Assembly: GCA_000597885.1 (NCBI GenBank)
Contig: CP004371.1
Coordinates: 2,806,501-2,870,500, forward strand
DNA: 64,000 nt
Reading direction: 5' to 3'
Origin: Flammeovirgaceae bacterium 311
Lineage (GTDB): Bacteria; Bacteroidota; Bacteroidia; Cytophagales; Cyclobacteriaceae
The first letter of the stretch is position 1, and every line of letters starts with the position of its first letter. The notes under the pieces are model-generated. The model saw only the letters and a program-made list of their open reading frames with translations. It was not told the origin of the DNA and did no database searches. Of the stretch, positions 1 to 8,669 are shown in pieces. Position numbers and translations under genes: made by a program.

Positions 1-600
1 TTCCCCGATGTGGCCGTAGTGGTAGAACATGACCTGCTGGCAGCCGCCCGTGCCCTCTGTGGTACAGAACCCGGGATTGCCTGCATATTGGGTACCGGCT
101 CCAACTCCTGTTTTTATGATGGCAGCGAAATTACCCACAACGTATATGCCCTGGGCTGGATCATGGGCGATGAGGGCAGTGGTTCTGATCTGGGCAAACG
201 TGTTGTGGCCGATTACCTGCGCTACGATATGCCCGATCACCTGCGCCAGCTCTTTAAACAGGAGCACGATATTACTGCGGAAGATGTGCTGGACAAAATT
301 TACCGCCAACCCTTTCCCAAACCTTATATTGCTTCATTTGCCCGCTTTCTGCACAACAACCTGCAGGATCCCTGGTGCTACCGCCAGGTGTATAACAGCT
401 TTAAGAGCTTCCTGGAACGCAATGTGGTTAAATACCCCGATTACCAGCAGCACAAGCTGCACTTTGTTGGCTCGGTAGCCTACCACTATGCTGATGTATT
501 GCGCAAGGCCGCATCAGACATGGGACTAAGGGTGCATCATATTCTGGAAAATCCTATTGCCGGCCTTACCCTGTATCATCAATCTACCCGAGAAACCTAA
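1..600 (+). CDS. N-acetylglucosamine kinase-like protein, BadF/BadG ATPase family (3' part only)
   Basis: The reading frame is open at base 1 and ends at TAA 600, so only the last 199 codons are present. Near the window start a glycine-rich ILGTGSNS segment, followed by GWIMGDEGSG, fits the second phosphate-binding and adenosine regions of the ASKHA-fold BadF/BadG/N-acetylglucosamine kinase family. These enzymes phosphorylate amino sugars in the cytoplasm during cell-wall recycling or chitin use. The upstream N-terminal ATP-binding half and the promoter lie outside the window. The substrate is inferred from family resemblance only. A murQ gene involved in the same kind of recycling lies 42 kb away and is not linked. 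Confidence 0.8.
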   Translation, partial: FPDVAVVVEHDLLAAARALCGTEPGIACILGTGSNSCFYDGSEITHNVYALGWIMGDEGSGSDLGKRVVADYLRYDMPDHLRQLFKQEHDITAEDVLDKIYRQPFPKPYIASFARFLHNNLQDPWCYRQVYNSFKSFLERNVVKYPDYQQHKLHFVGSVAYHYADVLRKAASDMGLRVHHILENPIAGLTLYHQSTRET

Positions 601-668
601 AAAAAACCAGCCTTTCAGAATCAATACTAGCCAAACAATGTTGCAACCTAGAAGGAAGCTGTATAAAA

Positions 669-1877
669 ATGATCAGGAATACGTTTGGCAAAGAGATTGT
701 ACCGGTAAATGACGAAGCAAGGCTAAAGGCTCTATACCGTTATGAAATACTCGACACACCACCGGAGGGTGCTTTTGATAAAATAGCCACACTGGCCCAG
801 TCTATTTTTAAAGTTCCGATTGCACTTGTTGCCCTGGTGGATCAGAAGCGCGTTTTCTTTAAGGCTAACAGGGGCATGGGCGATACCAAAAGTGTGGATC
901 GTGGTGTAAGTCTGTGTTCGCTGGCAGTGCTGGAAGAAGGTGTTACCGTTTTTGAAAATGCAAACGACGACCCCTGCCTGCTGCACAACCCACTGGTGGC
1001 TGGTGCATTCGGACTCCGCTTTTATGCCGGTGCCCCCATTACCACACACGATGGCTACCGGGTTGGCACTGTTTGCATTGTTGATCATACCCCACGCAGC
1101 TTTTCCGCAGAGCAACGCTCTATACTGGCTCAGCTTGCTGGTCTGGTGATGGAGGAGCTTGAGCTCAGGCTCTCTGCCCGCAAAGCCCTGGGTGCACAAA
1201 ATGAAATGCTGAACATGACGGTACATGACCTGAAAAATCCAATAAATAACATCAGCGGACTGGCACACCTTATTGAGATGGAAATATCAGACAAGGAGAG
1301 TGTACTCACCTATACCGGTCTGATCCATAAATCAGCAAAAACGCTCAACCAGGTTGTTCAAAACCTGTTAGACACCTCCCTGAACACAAGCGGAGAAACA
1401 AACCTTAAGCTGGAAAATGTAAATTTATCATCGCTGTTGTGGCAAACTATAGAAGAAAACAAAGCAGGCCTTCTTAAAAAGAATCAGTCACTCACAACCG
1501 ATATATCCAAGAGTGTAAGGCTGCAGGCAGATCCGTTTCGTTTAAAACTTGTACTTGATAATCTGATCAGCAACGCCTCTAAATATTCTGACTCCGGGAG
1601 TGCTATTGACGTTACGCTAGAGCAAACAGACGGCACAGCCAGGGTAGCCATCAGTGATAACGGGCAGGGACTTACCGCAGAAGACCATAAAAAACTATTT
1701 GGCAAATACTCACGCTTAAGTGCAACACCAACTGCCAACGAAAGCTCTACAGGCCTGGGGCTTTACATAGCAAAGAAAATTGTACAGCAGCACAAAGGCA
1801 AGATCTGGGCAGAAAGCGATGGCAAAGACAAAGGAAGCCGCTTTATTATTGAACTGAAAGCAGACCATAAAAATTAA
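669..1877 (+). CDS. GAF-domain sensor histidine kinase
   Basis: This 402-residue protein has no membrane segment. Residues about 20-170 form a GAF domain, followed by a HisKA dimerisation helix with the phospho-acceptor His186 in MTVHDLKNPINN. The HATPase domain has an N box (LVLDNLISNASKYS), a G1 box (SDNGQGL) and a G2 box (STGLGLYIAKKIV). It is expected to autophosphorylate in the cytoplasm and pass phosphate to a separate response regulator. No receiver or regulator gene lies nearby, so its partner is unknown. It is transcribed alone and ends in a strong hairpin shared with the convergent neighbour. Confidence 0.93.
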   Translation: MIRNTFGKEIVPVNDEARLKALYRYEILDTPPEGAFDKIATLAQSIFKVPIALVALVDQKRVFFKANRGMGDTKSVDRGVSLCSLAVLEEGVTVFENANDDPCLLHNPLVAGAFGLRFYAGAPITTHDGYRVGTVCIVDHTPRSFSAEQRSILAQLAGLVMEELELRLSARKALGAQNEMLNMTVHDLKNPINNISGLAHLIEMEISDKESVLTYTGLIHKSAKTLNQVVQNLLDTSLNTSGETNLKLENVNLSSLLWQTIEENKAGLLKKNQSLTTDISKSVRLQADPFRLKLVLDNLISNASKYSDSGSAIDVTLEQTDGTARVAISDNGQGLTAEDHKKLFGKYSRLSATPTANESSTGLGLYIAKKIVQQHKGKIWAESDGKDKGSRFIIELKADHKN

Positions 1878-1924
1878 GCAGCAATGCCCCCGCAAGCCAG
1901 GCCGCTTTCTGGTCAACATAAAAA

Positions 1925-1955
1925 AAAACACAGCCGCTCCTGCGGGCTGTGTTTT
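1925..1955. terminator. Bidirectional intrinsic terminator
   Basis: A perfect 11-bp stem (AAAACACAGCC paired with GGCTGTGTTTT) with a 9-base loop has A and T runs on its two sides. It sits between the convergent histidine kinase and YfiR-like genes and can serve both. Confidence 0.85.
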
Positions 1956-1993
1956 GTCTTGTAGGGTTTTTAGAAAGGAAAGGATCTGCTGCC

Positions 1994-2509
1994 TTAAACC
2001 ACAATGGCCAAGCTTAGCAACTGGCTGGAAACCTTTAAGCCGGTTTTATCCATTGCTTCCTGATTCAGCTCAAAACGCATTTTGCCGTCTACAATCACGA
2101 AATTGATCATTGATCCTTTCTTCACTAATCCGTTCCGTTCGGTAACGATCAGTTTAGGAGCGCTGCTGTACATTTGAGAATAAGCTCCTACTTTATCGCT
2201 TTCTTTATCAGGAATGAAGATCACATGACAGGCGGCGGCATCTTCCGGTTTCGAAATTACCTTAACGGTATATTTACGATCTCCCATAGATTTGCTCTGG
2301 GCCATTTTTTCAAAGGCCATCAGGGCATCTTTATCACCTCCCTGTATGCCAATGACTGTCTCATTGCCTGCACTCGGCCACTCAATGTATCTGGTAAAGT
2401 TGTAAACGAACACCGTGTGGTAGGTGTAGTCTTTTGCCAGCACGTTACCGCTTCCTAATAGCAACAGAAGGGCAACAATTGTTAAAAACCCTGCTTTTTG
2501 GTACTTCAT
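1994..2509 (-). CDS. YfiR-like (DUF4154) periplasmic protein
   Basis: The chosen start at 2509 gives a classical signal peptide (MKYQKAGFLTIVALLLLLG, cleavage after VLA); an in-frame start at 2536 would bury it. The mature protein opens with a segment like the DUF4154/YfiR family (TVFVYNFTRYIEWP) and ends with a typical LLSLAIVV strand. YfiR in Pseudomonas is a periplasmic repressor of a membrane diguanylate cyclase. No GGDEF gene or YfiN/YfiB homologue is adjacent, so the role here is unassigned. In Bacteroidota such genes often stand near sensor kinases, and one lies convergent here. Length (171 residues) is normal for the family. Confidence 0.75.
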   Translation of the reverse strand: MKYQKAGFLTIVALLLLLGSGNVLAKDYTYHTVFVYNFTRYIEWPSAGNETVIGIQGGDKDALMAFEKMAQSKSMGDRKYTVKVISKPEDAAACHVIFIPDKESDKVGAYSQMYSSAPKLIVTERNGLVKKGSMINFVIVDGKMRFELNQEAMDKTGLKVSSQLLSLAIVV

Positions 2510-2946
2510 GATTTGAATTGTTGTTTGAACAAACACAATTCAAGTTAGCAGCACAAAAAACCCGTTGCAACGATCAAATCTATTAGCCAGGTAAAGTACA
2601 AAATTCTCCTTCCCTGCAACAGTAGTTTTCCGGTCCCGGATGCTGTTACGCTGGCAGAAAAGAAAGGCAGACATACAAAAAATCCATATAAATAGATATG
2701 AAATCTTTGCGTGTATTTAACGAAAAATGGCTTTGGATGCTTTAAAACGCATCTTTTGTCCTGAAAGAATCTTTACTACAGGATAAGAATATTACATAGT
2801 GCTGCATGGCCCGAACTACGCTGCCGCCTGTGCAGTACAGACCCTGCAGCACAGGTTGACCAACCTACTACTGTGGAACAGCAGACAACCCTGGAGGCAC
2901 AAAATGAAGAACAGGCTAAAAATTAAACCGGGCTGGACTGGCTTAT
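2510..2946. other. Intergenic region without a supported gene
   Basis: These 437 bases separate the YfiR-like gene from the next minus-strand gene end. The part near 2510 should hold the YfiR-like promoter. A plus-strand open frame from 2799 runs antisense into the neighbouring gene and has no recognisable protein character. I see no RNA gene or repeat. Confidence 0.5.
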
Positions 2947-3633
2947 TTACATGGCAGCCCGCTCGGAAGCTTCCTGCAACAGGTACTCCCGTTTCAGCAG
3001 GGGGCAGATTCTGTAACGTTCGTCGCCTGTATCCAGCAGCACGGCCTGCAAAAGTTCAAACACATGCTTCACCCCTATTTTATTGCACCAGGCAAAAGGC
3101 CCCATGGGATAATTGGTGCCCAGCTGCATACCCAGGTCTATATCTTCGCGGGTGGCGGTACCTTCCTGCACCGTAAAGTAGGCCTCATTTATAATCTGGC
3201 ACACCACCCGGGGGGTAACCATGCCTACCCGGTCCTGTACCAGGCGAAAATCGGCTCCTAAAGCACTGCATATTGACTGCAGACGGGGCAGATCGTTCTG
3301 ATCAAGCAGGCTTAGCTCCAGCAGCGGGCGATTCACAAAGCCGGGCAGGCCGTTAAACCCTGCCAGTGAACAGGAGGGCCTGCCATAGCGGTACTGCAGC
3401 TCTGCCAGGCATAATTTTGGAACATTACAGAAAAGCATCAGGCTATCCAGCCGCTGGTATTGCAGCATGCGTTCGGGCAAAGAATCAAGCCAGAAATCAA
3501 AAATGGCATCGGCTTTTAGCAGCTCTGCCTGCGGCAAGGCTTCTACCGTATGATATACTACCTCATCGGGCTGACCATAGCGCTCCTGAAATTCGGCCAA
3601 CATTTGAGCGGGTCCTGTCACCAGTATTAGCAT
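2947..3633 (-). CDS. 3-hydroxyacyl-CoA dehydrogenase-family protein, degenerate
   Basis: The start is ATG 3633; a TTG seven codons upstream is less likely. The C-terminal half (about residues 135-215) matches the 3-hydroxyacyl-CoA dehydrogenase C-terminal domain: VTPRVVCQIINEAYF, then a GTNYPMGPF segment. The N-terminal half keeps the overall layout but lacks the glycine-rich GxGxxG NAD loop, having LILVTGPAQMLAEF at its start. The catalytic histidine expected in the HFFNP segment is replaced (LAGFNGLPG). It may therefore not be an active dehydrogenase. The gene diverges from ridA with 54 bp between the starts, so the two may share a regulatory region. Confidence 0.7.
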   Translation of the reverse strand: MLILVTGPAQMLAEFQERYGQPDEVVYHTVEALPQAELLKADAIFDFWLDSLPERMLQYQRLDSLMLFCNVPKLCLAELQYRYGRPSCSLAGFNGLPGFVNRPLLELSLLDQNDLPRLQSICSALGADFRLVQDRVGMVTPRVVCQIINEAYFTVQEGTATREDIDLGMQLGTNYPMGPFAWCNKIGVKHVFELLQAVLLDTGDERYRICPLLKREYLLQEASERAAM

Positions 3634-3687
3634 AAATAGAGTATTTTTGGCCAAAATAAGCTTTTTTATCTACTAACTCTACCCAAA

Positions 3688-4071
3688 ATGAGCAAAAGCG
3701 TAATCTATAGCGAACAGGCCCCCGCCCCAATCGGTCCTTACAGCCAGGCAATTCGCGTAAAAGATACCCTCTATGTTTCGGGCCAGATTGCCTTGCTTGC
3801 CGGCAGCGGCGAGCTGGTTAAAGGTACTATTGAAGAGGAAACCCGCCAGGTAATGAAAAATCTGGGAGCCATTTTAACAGCAGCAGGTATGGACTTTGGT
3901 AATGTGGCCAAGTGCACCATTTTCATCAAAGACATGAATGATTTTGGCGCCATCAATGGCGTGTATGGCAGTTTTTTTTCTGATCAGCAGCCGCCGGCAC
4001 GCGAAACTGTAGAGGTAAGTCGCCTGCCAAAAGATGTTCGTGTGGAAATTTCCTGCATAGCCGTGGCCTGA
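3688..4071 (+). CDS. ridA: RidA family reactive enamine/imine deaminase
   Basis: This 127-residue protein spans the full YjgF/YER057c/UK114 family. Diagnostic features are IGPYSQAI near the N-terminus, YVSGQI, and the conserved arginine and C-terminal glutamate (PARETVEVSRLPKDVRVEISCIA). RidA proteins hydrolyse reactive 2-aminoacrylate-type enamines or imines produced by PLP enzymes, as trimers in the cytoplasm. The stop codon overlaps the start of the next gene (TGATG), so the two are probably translationally coupled. Confidence 0.95.
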   Translation: MSKSVIYSEQAPAPIGPYSQAIRVKDTLYVSGQIALLAGSGELVKGTIEEETRQVMKNLGAILTAAGMDFGNVAKCTIFIKDMNDFGAINGVYGSFFSDQQPPARETVEVSRLPKDVRVEISCIAVA

Positions 4072-4559
4072 TGCAGCTGTTTCCTTACAAGCAGGAAACT
4101 TTTGTGCTTCCCTATACGGCAGATGAGGCCCTGAAACGCATGCGTGTCCATACGCGGCCTATAAGCGGAGAATATGAGTTTAGCACTAATGAAGAAAAAC
4201 GTTTCCTGTTCAATGGCGTTGTAAAGAAAGGCATCTTTCGCATTAGCAGAAGGGTGCAAAAGCCCGAGAACTTTTTGCCCCTGCTCCTGGGCCGGTTGGA
4301 AACCACTTCTGTAGGTAGTCTGCTGTTTGTAAGCTACCGCCTTTTTTTCGCTACCGCGATGTTTCTTATTTTCTGGTCGGTGGTGTGCCTGCTGCTAACC
4401 CTGTTCTTTTTAATATACCATCAGGCCTGGCTCTATGCAGGCATTGCTTTTGGCACTGGCTGCGTACAATACATCATAGCCATCAAAAACTTTAGCTTTC
4501 AGGTTAACAGAAGCAGGCAGGAGCTGGAGAAGGTACTTTTCTCTAAAGAAGTGTGGTGA
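4071..4559 (+). CDS. Conserved hypothetical membrane protein
   Basis: The ATG at 4071 shares one base with the ridA stop. The product has 162 residues. A soluble N-terminal half is followed by two predicted membrane helices (about residues 85-110 and 118-140) and a basic C-terminal tail. I do not recognise the family. The layout resembles small bacterial proteins with a cytoplasmic domain tethered by a helical hairpin. Its coupling to ridA suggests co-expression but reveals no function. Confidence 0.7.
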   Translation: MQLFPYKQETFVLPYTADEALKRMRVHTRPISGEYEFSTNEEKRFLFNGVVKKGIFRISRRVQKPENFLPLLLGRLETTSVGSLLFVSYRLFFATAMFLIFWSVVCLLLTLFFLIYHQAWLYAGIAFGTGCVQYIIAIKNFSFQVNRSRQELEKVLFSKEVW

Positions 4560-4590
4560 GGCCCGACCTTTCCACACCATTTTAATTTTA

Positions 4591-4598
4591 TAAATTTG
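4591..4598 (+). promoter_or_regulatory. Putative -7 promoter element of gltX
   Basis: TAAATTTG matches the Bacteroidota -7 consensus TAnnTTTG and lies 17 bases before the gltX ATG. No clear -33 TTG is seen at the usual spacing, so the call rests on the -7 match alone. Confidence 0.45.
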
Positions 4599-4615
4599 CA
4601 GCAAATTTGAGCAGC

Positions 4616-6154
4616 ATGGACAAAGAAGTGAGAGTAAGATTCGCCCCCAGTCCCACCGGGGCTTTACATATTGGCGGCGTTAGAACCGCCCTGTACAATT
4701 ACCTGTTTGCCCGTAAAACCGGAGGCACCATGATTCTTCGCATAGAAGATACCGACCAGACCCGCTATGTGCCCGGTGCCGAAGAATATATACAGGAAGC
4801 ACTGGCATGGGCCGGCATAGAGCTGGACGAAAGTCCATGGAAAGGCGGCCCCTTTAGCCCCTACCGCCAGAGCGAACGTAAATCTTCCTACCTGGAATGG
4901 GCACAGAAGCTGGTAAACGAGGGCAAGGCCTACTATGCCTTCGATACTCCCGAAGAGCTGGAGGCCATGCGTGAGCGCCTGAAGGCTGCCCGTGTTGCCA
5001 ACCCCCAGTACGATGCCCTTTCGCGCATGCAGATGCGCAACAGCCTTACCCTGCCTCCCGAAGAGGTAGAGGCACGTATTGCCAGCGGCGAGCCCTATGT
5101 GATCCGCATAAAAGTACCCCGCAAGGAAGAAATAAGGCTCAATGACATGATCCGGGGCTGGGTAATGGTGCACTCTGCCACTTTGGATGATAAGGTGCTC
5201 ATGAAGAGCGATGGCATGCCCACCTACCACCTGGCCAATGTGGTAGACGATTACCTGATGAAGATTTCGCACGTAATTCGTGGCGAAGAGTGGCTGCCCT
5301 CTGCGCCTATCCACGTGCTGCTGTATAAATTTCTGGGGTGGGAGGAGCAAATGCCGCAGTTTGCGCACCTGCCCCTGATCCTGAAACCCGATGGCAATGG
5401 TAAATTAAGCAAGCGTGATGCCGAACGCCATGGATTTCCTATTTTCCCGCTGCAGTGGACAGACCCTAACGGTGGCGAGCAGGTGGCTGGTTTCCGCGAA
5501 GAAGGTTACCTGCCCGATGCCATGGTGAACTTCCTGGCTTTTTTAGGCTGGAGCCCGGGCACCACCGAAGAGCTCTTCACCATGCCCCAGCTGATTGAAT
5601 CATTTTCCATTGAACGTATTGGCAAAGCAGGCACAAAATTCGATATCGACAAAGCTAAATGGTACAACCAGCAGTACCTGCGCATGCGCTCCGACGAGGA
5701 GCTGACGGCGATGCTGCAGGAGCAGCTGGATAAGAATGAGGTAGATTACTCACCCGAAACAGCAAAAAAGGTAGCACTGGAGATAAAAGAGCGGGCGGTA
5801 TTTCCGCAAGACCTCTGGAAAGACGGAGCCGTCTATTTTATACGCCCTGCCCGCTACGATGAGGCCGTTGCTGCCAAGAAATGGAATGCCGAGGCAGCCC
5901 TTATTATTGAGCAGTTTGCCGATGCAGTGGAAAACAGCAGCAGTGCACTAACGGCTGATGGGGCCAAAAGCCTGCTCCAGGAGGTGCTCGATAAAAATAA
6001 TGTAAAGATCGGGCGTGTGATGCAGGCAGTACGCCTTGCGCTGACTGGCATGGGCTCTGGCCCTGACCTGATGAATATGATTGAAATAATCGGAAAAGAA
6101 GAAACAGCAGAACGCCTGCGCAAAGCCCTGCATCAATTACATGTGAATGGCTAA
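4616..6154 (+). CDS. gltX: Glutamate--tRNA ligase
   Basis: A class I aminoacyl-tRNA synthetase of 512 residues charging tRNA-Glu. The HIGH-type signature is PSPTGALHIGG near the N-terminus and the KMSKS-type loop is KLSKRD. The C-terminal helical anticodon-binding domain is complete (ending AERLRKALHQL). ATG 4616 is preferred over the in-frame TTG at 4607 because the family begins MDKEVRVRFAPSPTG-like. A probable -7 promoter box lies just upstream, giving a very short leader. The stop is followed by a GCCATGG/CCATGGC inverted repeat (6156-6176) and a longer hairpin. Confidence 0.98.
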   Translation: MDKEVRVRFAPSPTGALHIGGVRTALYNYLFARKTGGTMILRIEDTDQTRYVPGAEEYIQEALAWAGIELDESPWKGGPFSPYRQSERKSSYLEWAQKLVNEGKAYYAFDTPEELEAMRERLKAARVANPQYDALSRMQMRNSLTLPPEEVEARIASGEPYVIRIKVPRKEEIRLNDMIRGWVMVHSATLDDKVLMKSDGMPTYHLANVVDDYLMKISHVIRGEEWLPSAPIHVLLYKFLGWEEQMPQFAHLPLILKPDGNGKLSKRDAERHGFPIFPLQWTDPNGGEQVAGFREEGYLPDAMVNFLAFLGWSPGTTEELFTMPQLIESFSIERIGKAGTKFDIDKAKWYNQQYLRMRSDEELTAMLQEQLDKNEVDYSPETAKKVALEIKERAVFPQDLWKDGAVYFIRPARYDEAVAAKKWNAEAALIIEQFADAVENSSSALTADGAKSLLQEVLDKNNVKIGRVMQAVRLALTGMGSGPDLMNMIEIIGKEETAERLRKALHQLHVNG

Positions 6155-6205
6155 AGCCATGGCGCATGCCCATGGCACTTAACAGTACAAATACAACTGA
6201 ATAAC

Positions 6206-6240
6206 AGAAGCCCTTTTTACTTTATGTAAGAGGGGCTTCT
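6206..6240 (+). terminator. Probable hairpin terminator after gltX
   Basis: AGAAGCCCCT-type arms (6206-6215 and 6231-6240) pair around an A/T-rich middle with one mismatch. The following T run is weak, so the terminator assignment is tentative. Confidence 0.5.
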
Positions 6241-6276
6241 GGTTTATAAGGCAAACTCTTTATTTGTTTGTACTTC

Positions 6277-6471
6277 ATGATCAAAACCGTTCATAAACTT
6301 TATACACCGTTCGGTATATTCAAAATTTACTTTGATGCTCATACAGCCTATTTTAGTTCAGGCTACCTTAAAAATCGATTTACAAGACCTGAATTGCTCT
6401 GTTTTGCACTAAGCTCTCTGAAGAAAGCTTTACTTTCAAAGCAGTATAAAAAACAAATACCTGTAAAATAG
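6277..6471 (+). CDS. Small hypothetical protein (doubtful)
   Basis: An open frame of 64 codons starts at ATG 6277 and ends at TAG 6471 in the gap between gltX and the next operon. It encodes a basic, aromatic-rich peptide ending KKQIPVK with no membrane helix or known motif. Its support is weak: base composition is more A/T-rich than surrounding genes and no clear ribosome-binding site is seen. It may be chance. The rest of the 6155-6569 gap holds only the two hairpins and, presumably, the promoter of the following gene. Confidence 0.25.
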   Translation: MIKTVHKLYTPFGIFKIYFDAHTAYFSSGYLKNRFTRPELLCFALSSLKKALLSKQYKKQIPVK

Positions 6472-6569
6472 TTGTATTAGTAGTGGCATTATTGTACAAT
6501 TCCACTAAAACAGTTTTATATTAATCCTACGAACTGTTTTTTAGTATACTACTACAAAGATTATAGGCT

Positions 6570-6842
6570 ATGGCACGTAAACCCGAAAAAGGAGATAAAT
6601 CAGACAAACCTTCAAAAAAGGAGTCACCAAAGGTAAATGATGAGCTAAATGGTTTCGACATCAAGATCGATACATTTGGCGAAATCAGGTCTACCATGAG
6701 CATCGACGATATCAACAAGTTCTTAAACAAGAACGTGGATGATAAAAAGCTGCGCGACCGAGAGGATCTTGAATTTATTCAGGATAAAAAAAAGAACAAA
6801 ATACCAAAGAAGATCCCAAAAGATAACCAATCAGAAGAATAA
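6570..6842 (+). CDS. Small highly charged hypothetical protein
   Basis: A 90-residue, Lys/Asp/Glu-rich protein with no hydrophobic segment. Both ends look disordered, with a possibly folded middle (about residues 28-60: DIKIDTFGEIRST, then IDDINKFLNKNVDDKKL). It lies three bases before the AIM24-type gene and is very probably co-transcribed with it. I do not know a function; proteins of this look occur beside AIM24-family genes, which is inference from context here. Confidence 0.7.
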   Translation: MARKPEKGDKSDKPSKKESPKVNDELNGFDIKIDTFGEIRSTMSIDDINKFLNKNVDDKKLRDREDLEFIQDKKKNKIPKKIPKDNQSEE

Positions 6843-6845
6843 GCT

Positions 6846-7634
6846 ATGTACCGCCCTTCCGACCAGATCGATTACAACATTATAGGAGAAAGTATTCAGG
6901 TTGTAGAAATTGAGCTAGATCCTGGAGAAACCGTTATTGCCGAAGCCGGCGCCATGCTTTATATGGAAGACGGCATCCAGTTCGATGCCAAAATGGGCGA
7001 TGGCTCCGATGCCAGCTCCAGTATCTTAGGCAAGCTGTTTCAGGCTGGTTCCCGTTGGATCATGGGCGAATCGCTTTTTATGACCCACTTTACCAACCGC
7101 GGCGGCCGCGGGGCTTCCGGCAAGGCAAAAGTTGGATTTTCGGCCCCTTACCCGGGCACCATTGTACCGGTAAATTTGTCGAGCATGTACCGCAGCGAGC
7201 TGCTGGTGCAAAAAGATGCATTCCTGTGTGCCGCGCTGGGCACCAAGATATCTATTGCCTTCAATAAAAAGCTGGGCAGTGGCATGTTTGGTGGCGAGGG
7301 CTTTATTCTGCAGAAATTGCAGGGCGATGGCCTTGCCTTTATACACGCAGGCGGCACCATTATTAAGCGGCAGCTCAACAACGAAACCCTGCGGGTAGAT
7401 ACCGGCTGTATAGTAGGTTTCGAGTCTACTATTAACTATGATATTGAACGTGCCGGCGGCTTAAAGAGTATGATCTTTGGTGGTGAGGGTATTTTCCTGG
7501 CAACCCTAAGCGGCAGCGGTACTGTATGGCTGCAGAGCATGCCTGTGCGCAAGCTTATTCAGGCCCTGCTCCCTAATGGCGGGAACAGCGATAAAGGTAG
7601 CAGTTCGGTGCTGGGCCAGTTCTTTGAGCAGTAA
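6846..7634 (+). CDS. AIM24 / TIGR00266 family protein
   Basis: This 262-residue protein has the repeated beta-strand pattern of the AIM24 family, including [17 protein letters not shown], the [18 protein letters not shown] turn region and [19 protein letters not shown]. The family forms a trimeric beta-prism-like fold. The yeast namesake acts in mitochondrial inner-membrane organisation, while bacterial members have no settled role. There is no signal peptide, so it is cytoplasmic. Expression is likely from the promoter ahead of the small charged protein. A strong hairpin follows. Confidence 0.92.
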   Translation: MYRPSDQIDYNIIGESIQVVEIELDPGETVIAEAGAMLYMEDGIQFDAKMGDGSDASSSILGKLFQAGSRWIMGESLFMTHFTNRGGRGASGKAKVGFSAPYPGTIVPVNLSSMYRSELLVQKDAFLCAALGTKISIAFNKKLGSGMFGGEGFILQKLQGDGLAFIHAGGTIIKRQLNNETLRVDTGCIVGFESTINYDIERAGGLKSMIFGGEGIFLATLSGSGTVWLQSMPVRKLIQALLPNGGNSDKGSSSVLGQFFEQ

Positions 7635-7662
7635 TCATAAAAATACCTATACTGTTTTGATA

Positions 7663-7694
7663 CAAAAGCCTCTGCTTTTCAGCAGAGGCTTTTG
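7663..7694. terminator. Bidirectional intrinsic terminator
   Basis: A perfect 13-bp stem (CAAAAGCCTCTGC with GCAGAGGCTTTTG) and a 6-base loop lie between the convergent AIM24-type and DUF1080 genes. T-rich sequence on both strands allows use in both directions. Confidence 0.85.
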
Positions 7695-7757
7695 TATTTA
7701 TGCTACCGCCCACACCCTTCAGGTTTTAAAAAACTGGCAGGTGCAACCTAAATGCAC

Positions 7758-8645
7758 TCACTTAAAATAAGAAGCATACTTTTTAGGCATTTCGCTGATG
7801 CTTCTGATCTTAATATCTTTGTAAAAAACCTCTGCCGCCTCACTTTGCAGCTGTATTTTCCCTTTGGTGAGTGGAATATCTTTATCATTTTCCACATAGC
7901 GGGAGTTCTGCAGGACCATCACCACATGGCCATTTACAATATGCAGGCTCTTGTCTCCAAAGCAGATCAGCTCCAGCTCTGTCCACTCACCCCTGGGACT
8001 TTCGTGGTCTTCGCTGCGCAGGCAAAAACTATCGATGCTTTTGCCGGAACCAATAGGCACAAAAGCCTGTCGGGCGCTTGCCACTGTATTCATTCTTCCC
8101 TCCGGTATAAAAGCCCGGATATCAATTGCCGAGTTTGCAATGTTCCAGTAGTCGCCCATGTGGCCCTCCATGATCTGAAATTCCTGCGAGAGCATCCAGG
8201 CACGCCAGTAATCCACACCTGCCTCGCCAACAGAGTGATATAAAATGCCGGAGTCTTTCAGCTTGTCCATTCTTGGCTCCCACTTCTTTTCACCCCACTT
8301 TACCTTTAGCTTCAGATGGTAATTCTCAAATTCCTGCCTGGTGAAAACACAGCCGTAAATTTCACCACTCACCCTTAAAACAGGCTCCCCTCCTTCTTCC
8401 AGAACTGAAAAAACCTGGGTTTCATCTTTGTTATACCCAATAGGTGCTACCGCTGCACCACTGGCATCTGTTGGCATATCACCGGCATAAGCGGTGTTAT
8501 GGCGGTAGCTAAGGTACACCTCCCACTTAGATAAATCTTTGTCGAGCAGGGGGGTCCACTCATTTTTAATGAAAAAGGAGCTGATGCCCAGGAGTATCAG
8601 GGCAATGGCTGCGAAGCCCATCATTCGTCTGCTTGAATTGTTCAT
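7758..8645 (-). CDS. DUF1080 (3-keto-disaccharide hydrolase-like) protein
   Basis: This 295-residue protein starts with a membrane anchor or signal segment (about residues 8-24, AAIALILLGISSFFI). The remainder is a laminin-G/concanavalin-like DUF1080 domain, seen in WTPLLDKDLSKWEVYL, the SGEIYGCVF strand and YYHSVG/EFQIMEGHMGDYW-like segments with the ligand-site histidine. DUF1080 proteins act on glycans outside the cytoplasm and some cleave 3-keto-disaccharides. The gene is last in a minus-strand group after a YdeI-like gene (24-bp gap) and a broken NTF2-like gene. The substrate is not predictable here. Confidence 0.87.
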   Translation of the reverse strand: MNNSSRRMMGFAAIALILLGISSFFIKNEWTPLLDKDLSKWEVYLSYRHNTAYAGDMPTDASGAAVAPIGYNKDETQVFSVLEEGGEPVLRVSGEIYGCVFTRQEFENYHLKLKVKWGEKKWEPRMDKLKDSGILYHSVGEAGVDYWRAWMLSQEFQIMEGHMGDYWNIANSAIDIRAFIPEGRMNTVASARQAFVPIGSGKSIDSFCLRSEDHESPRGEWTELELICFGDKSLHIVNGHVVMVLQNSRYVENDKDIPLTKGKIQLQSEAAEVFYKDIKIRSISEMPKKYASYFK

Positions 8646-8669
8646 AGGGGTTAAAAAAATAGTACAGGG

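Noticed and set aside
2799-3176. Plus-strand open frame ahead of and inside the hydroxyacyl-CoA dehydrogenase-like gene
   Set aside because: It overlaps antisense to a supported gene and its sequence is Arg/Pro-rich and domain-free.
4664-5368. 234-codon open frame antisense to gltX
   Set aside because: It lies wholly inside a certain gene, encodes a His/Gly-rich sequence without domains and reflects codon bias of the sense strand.
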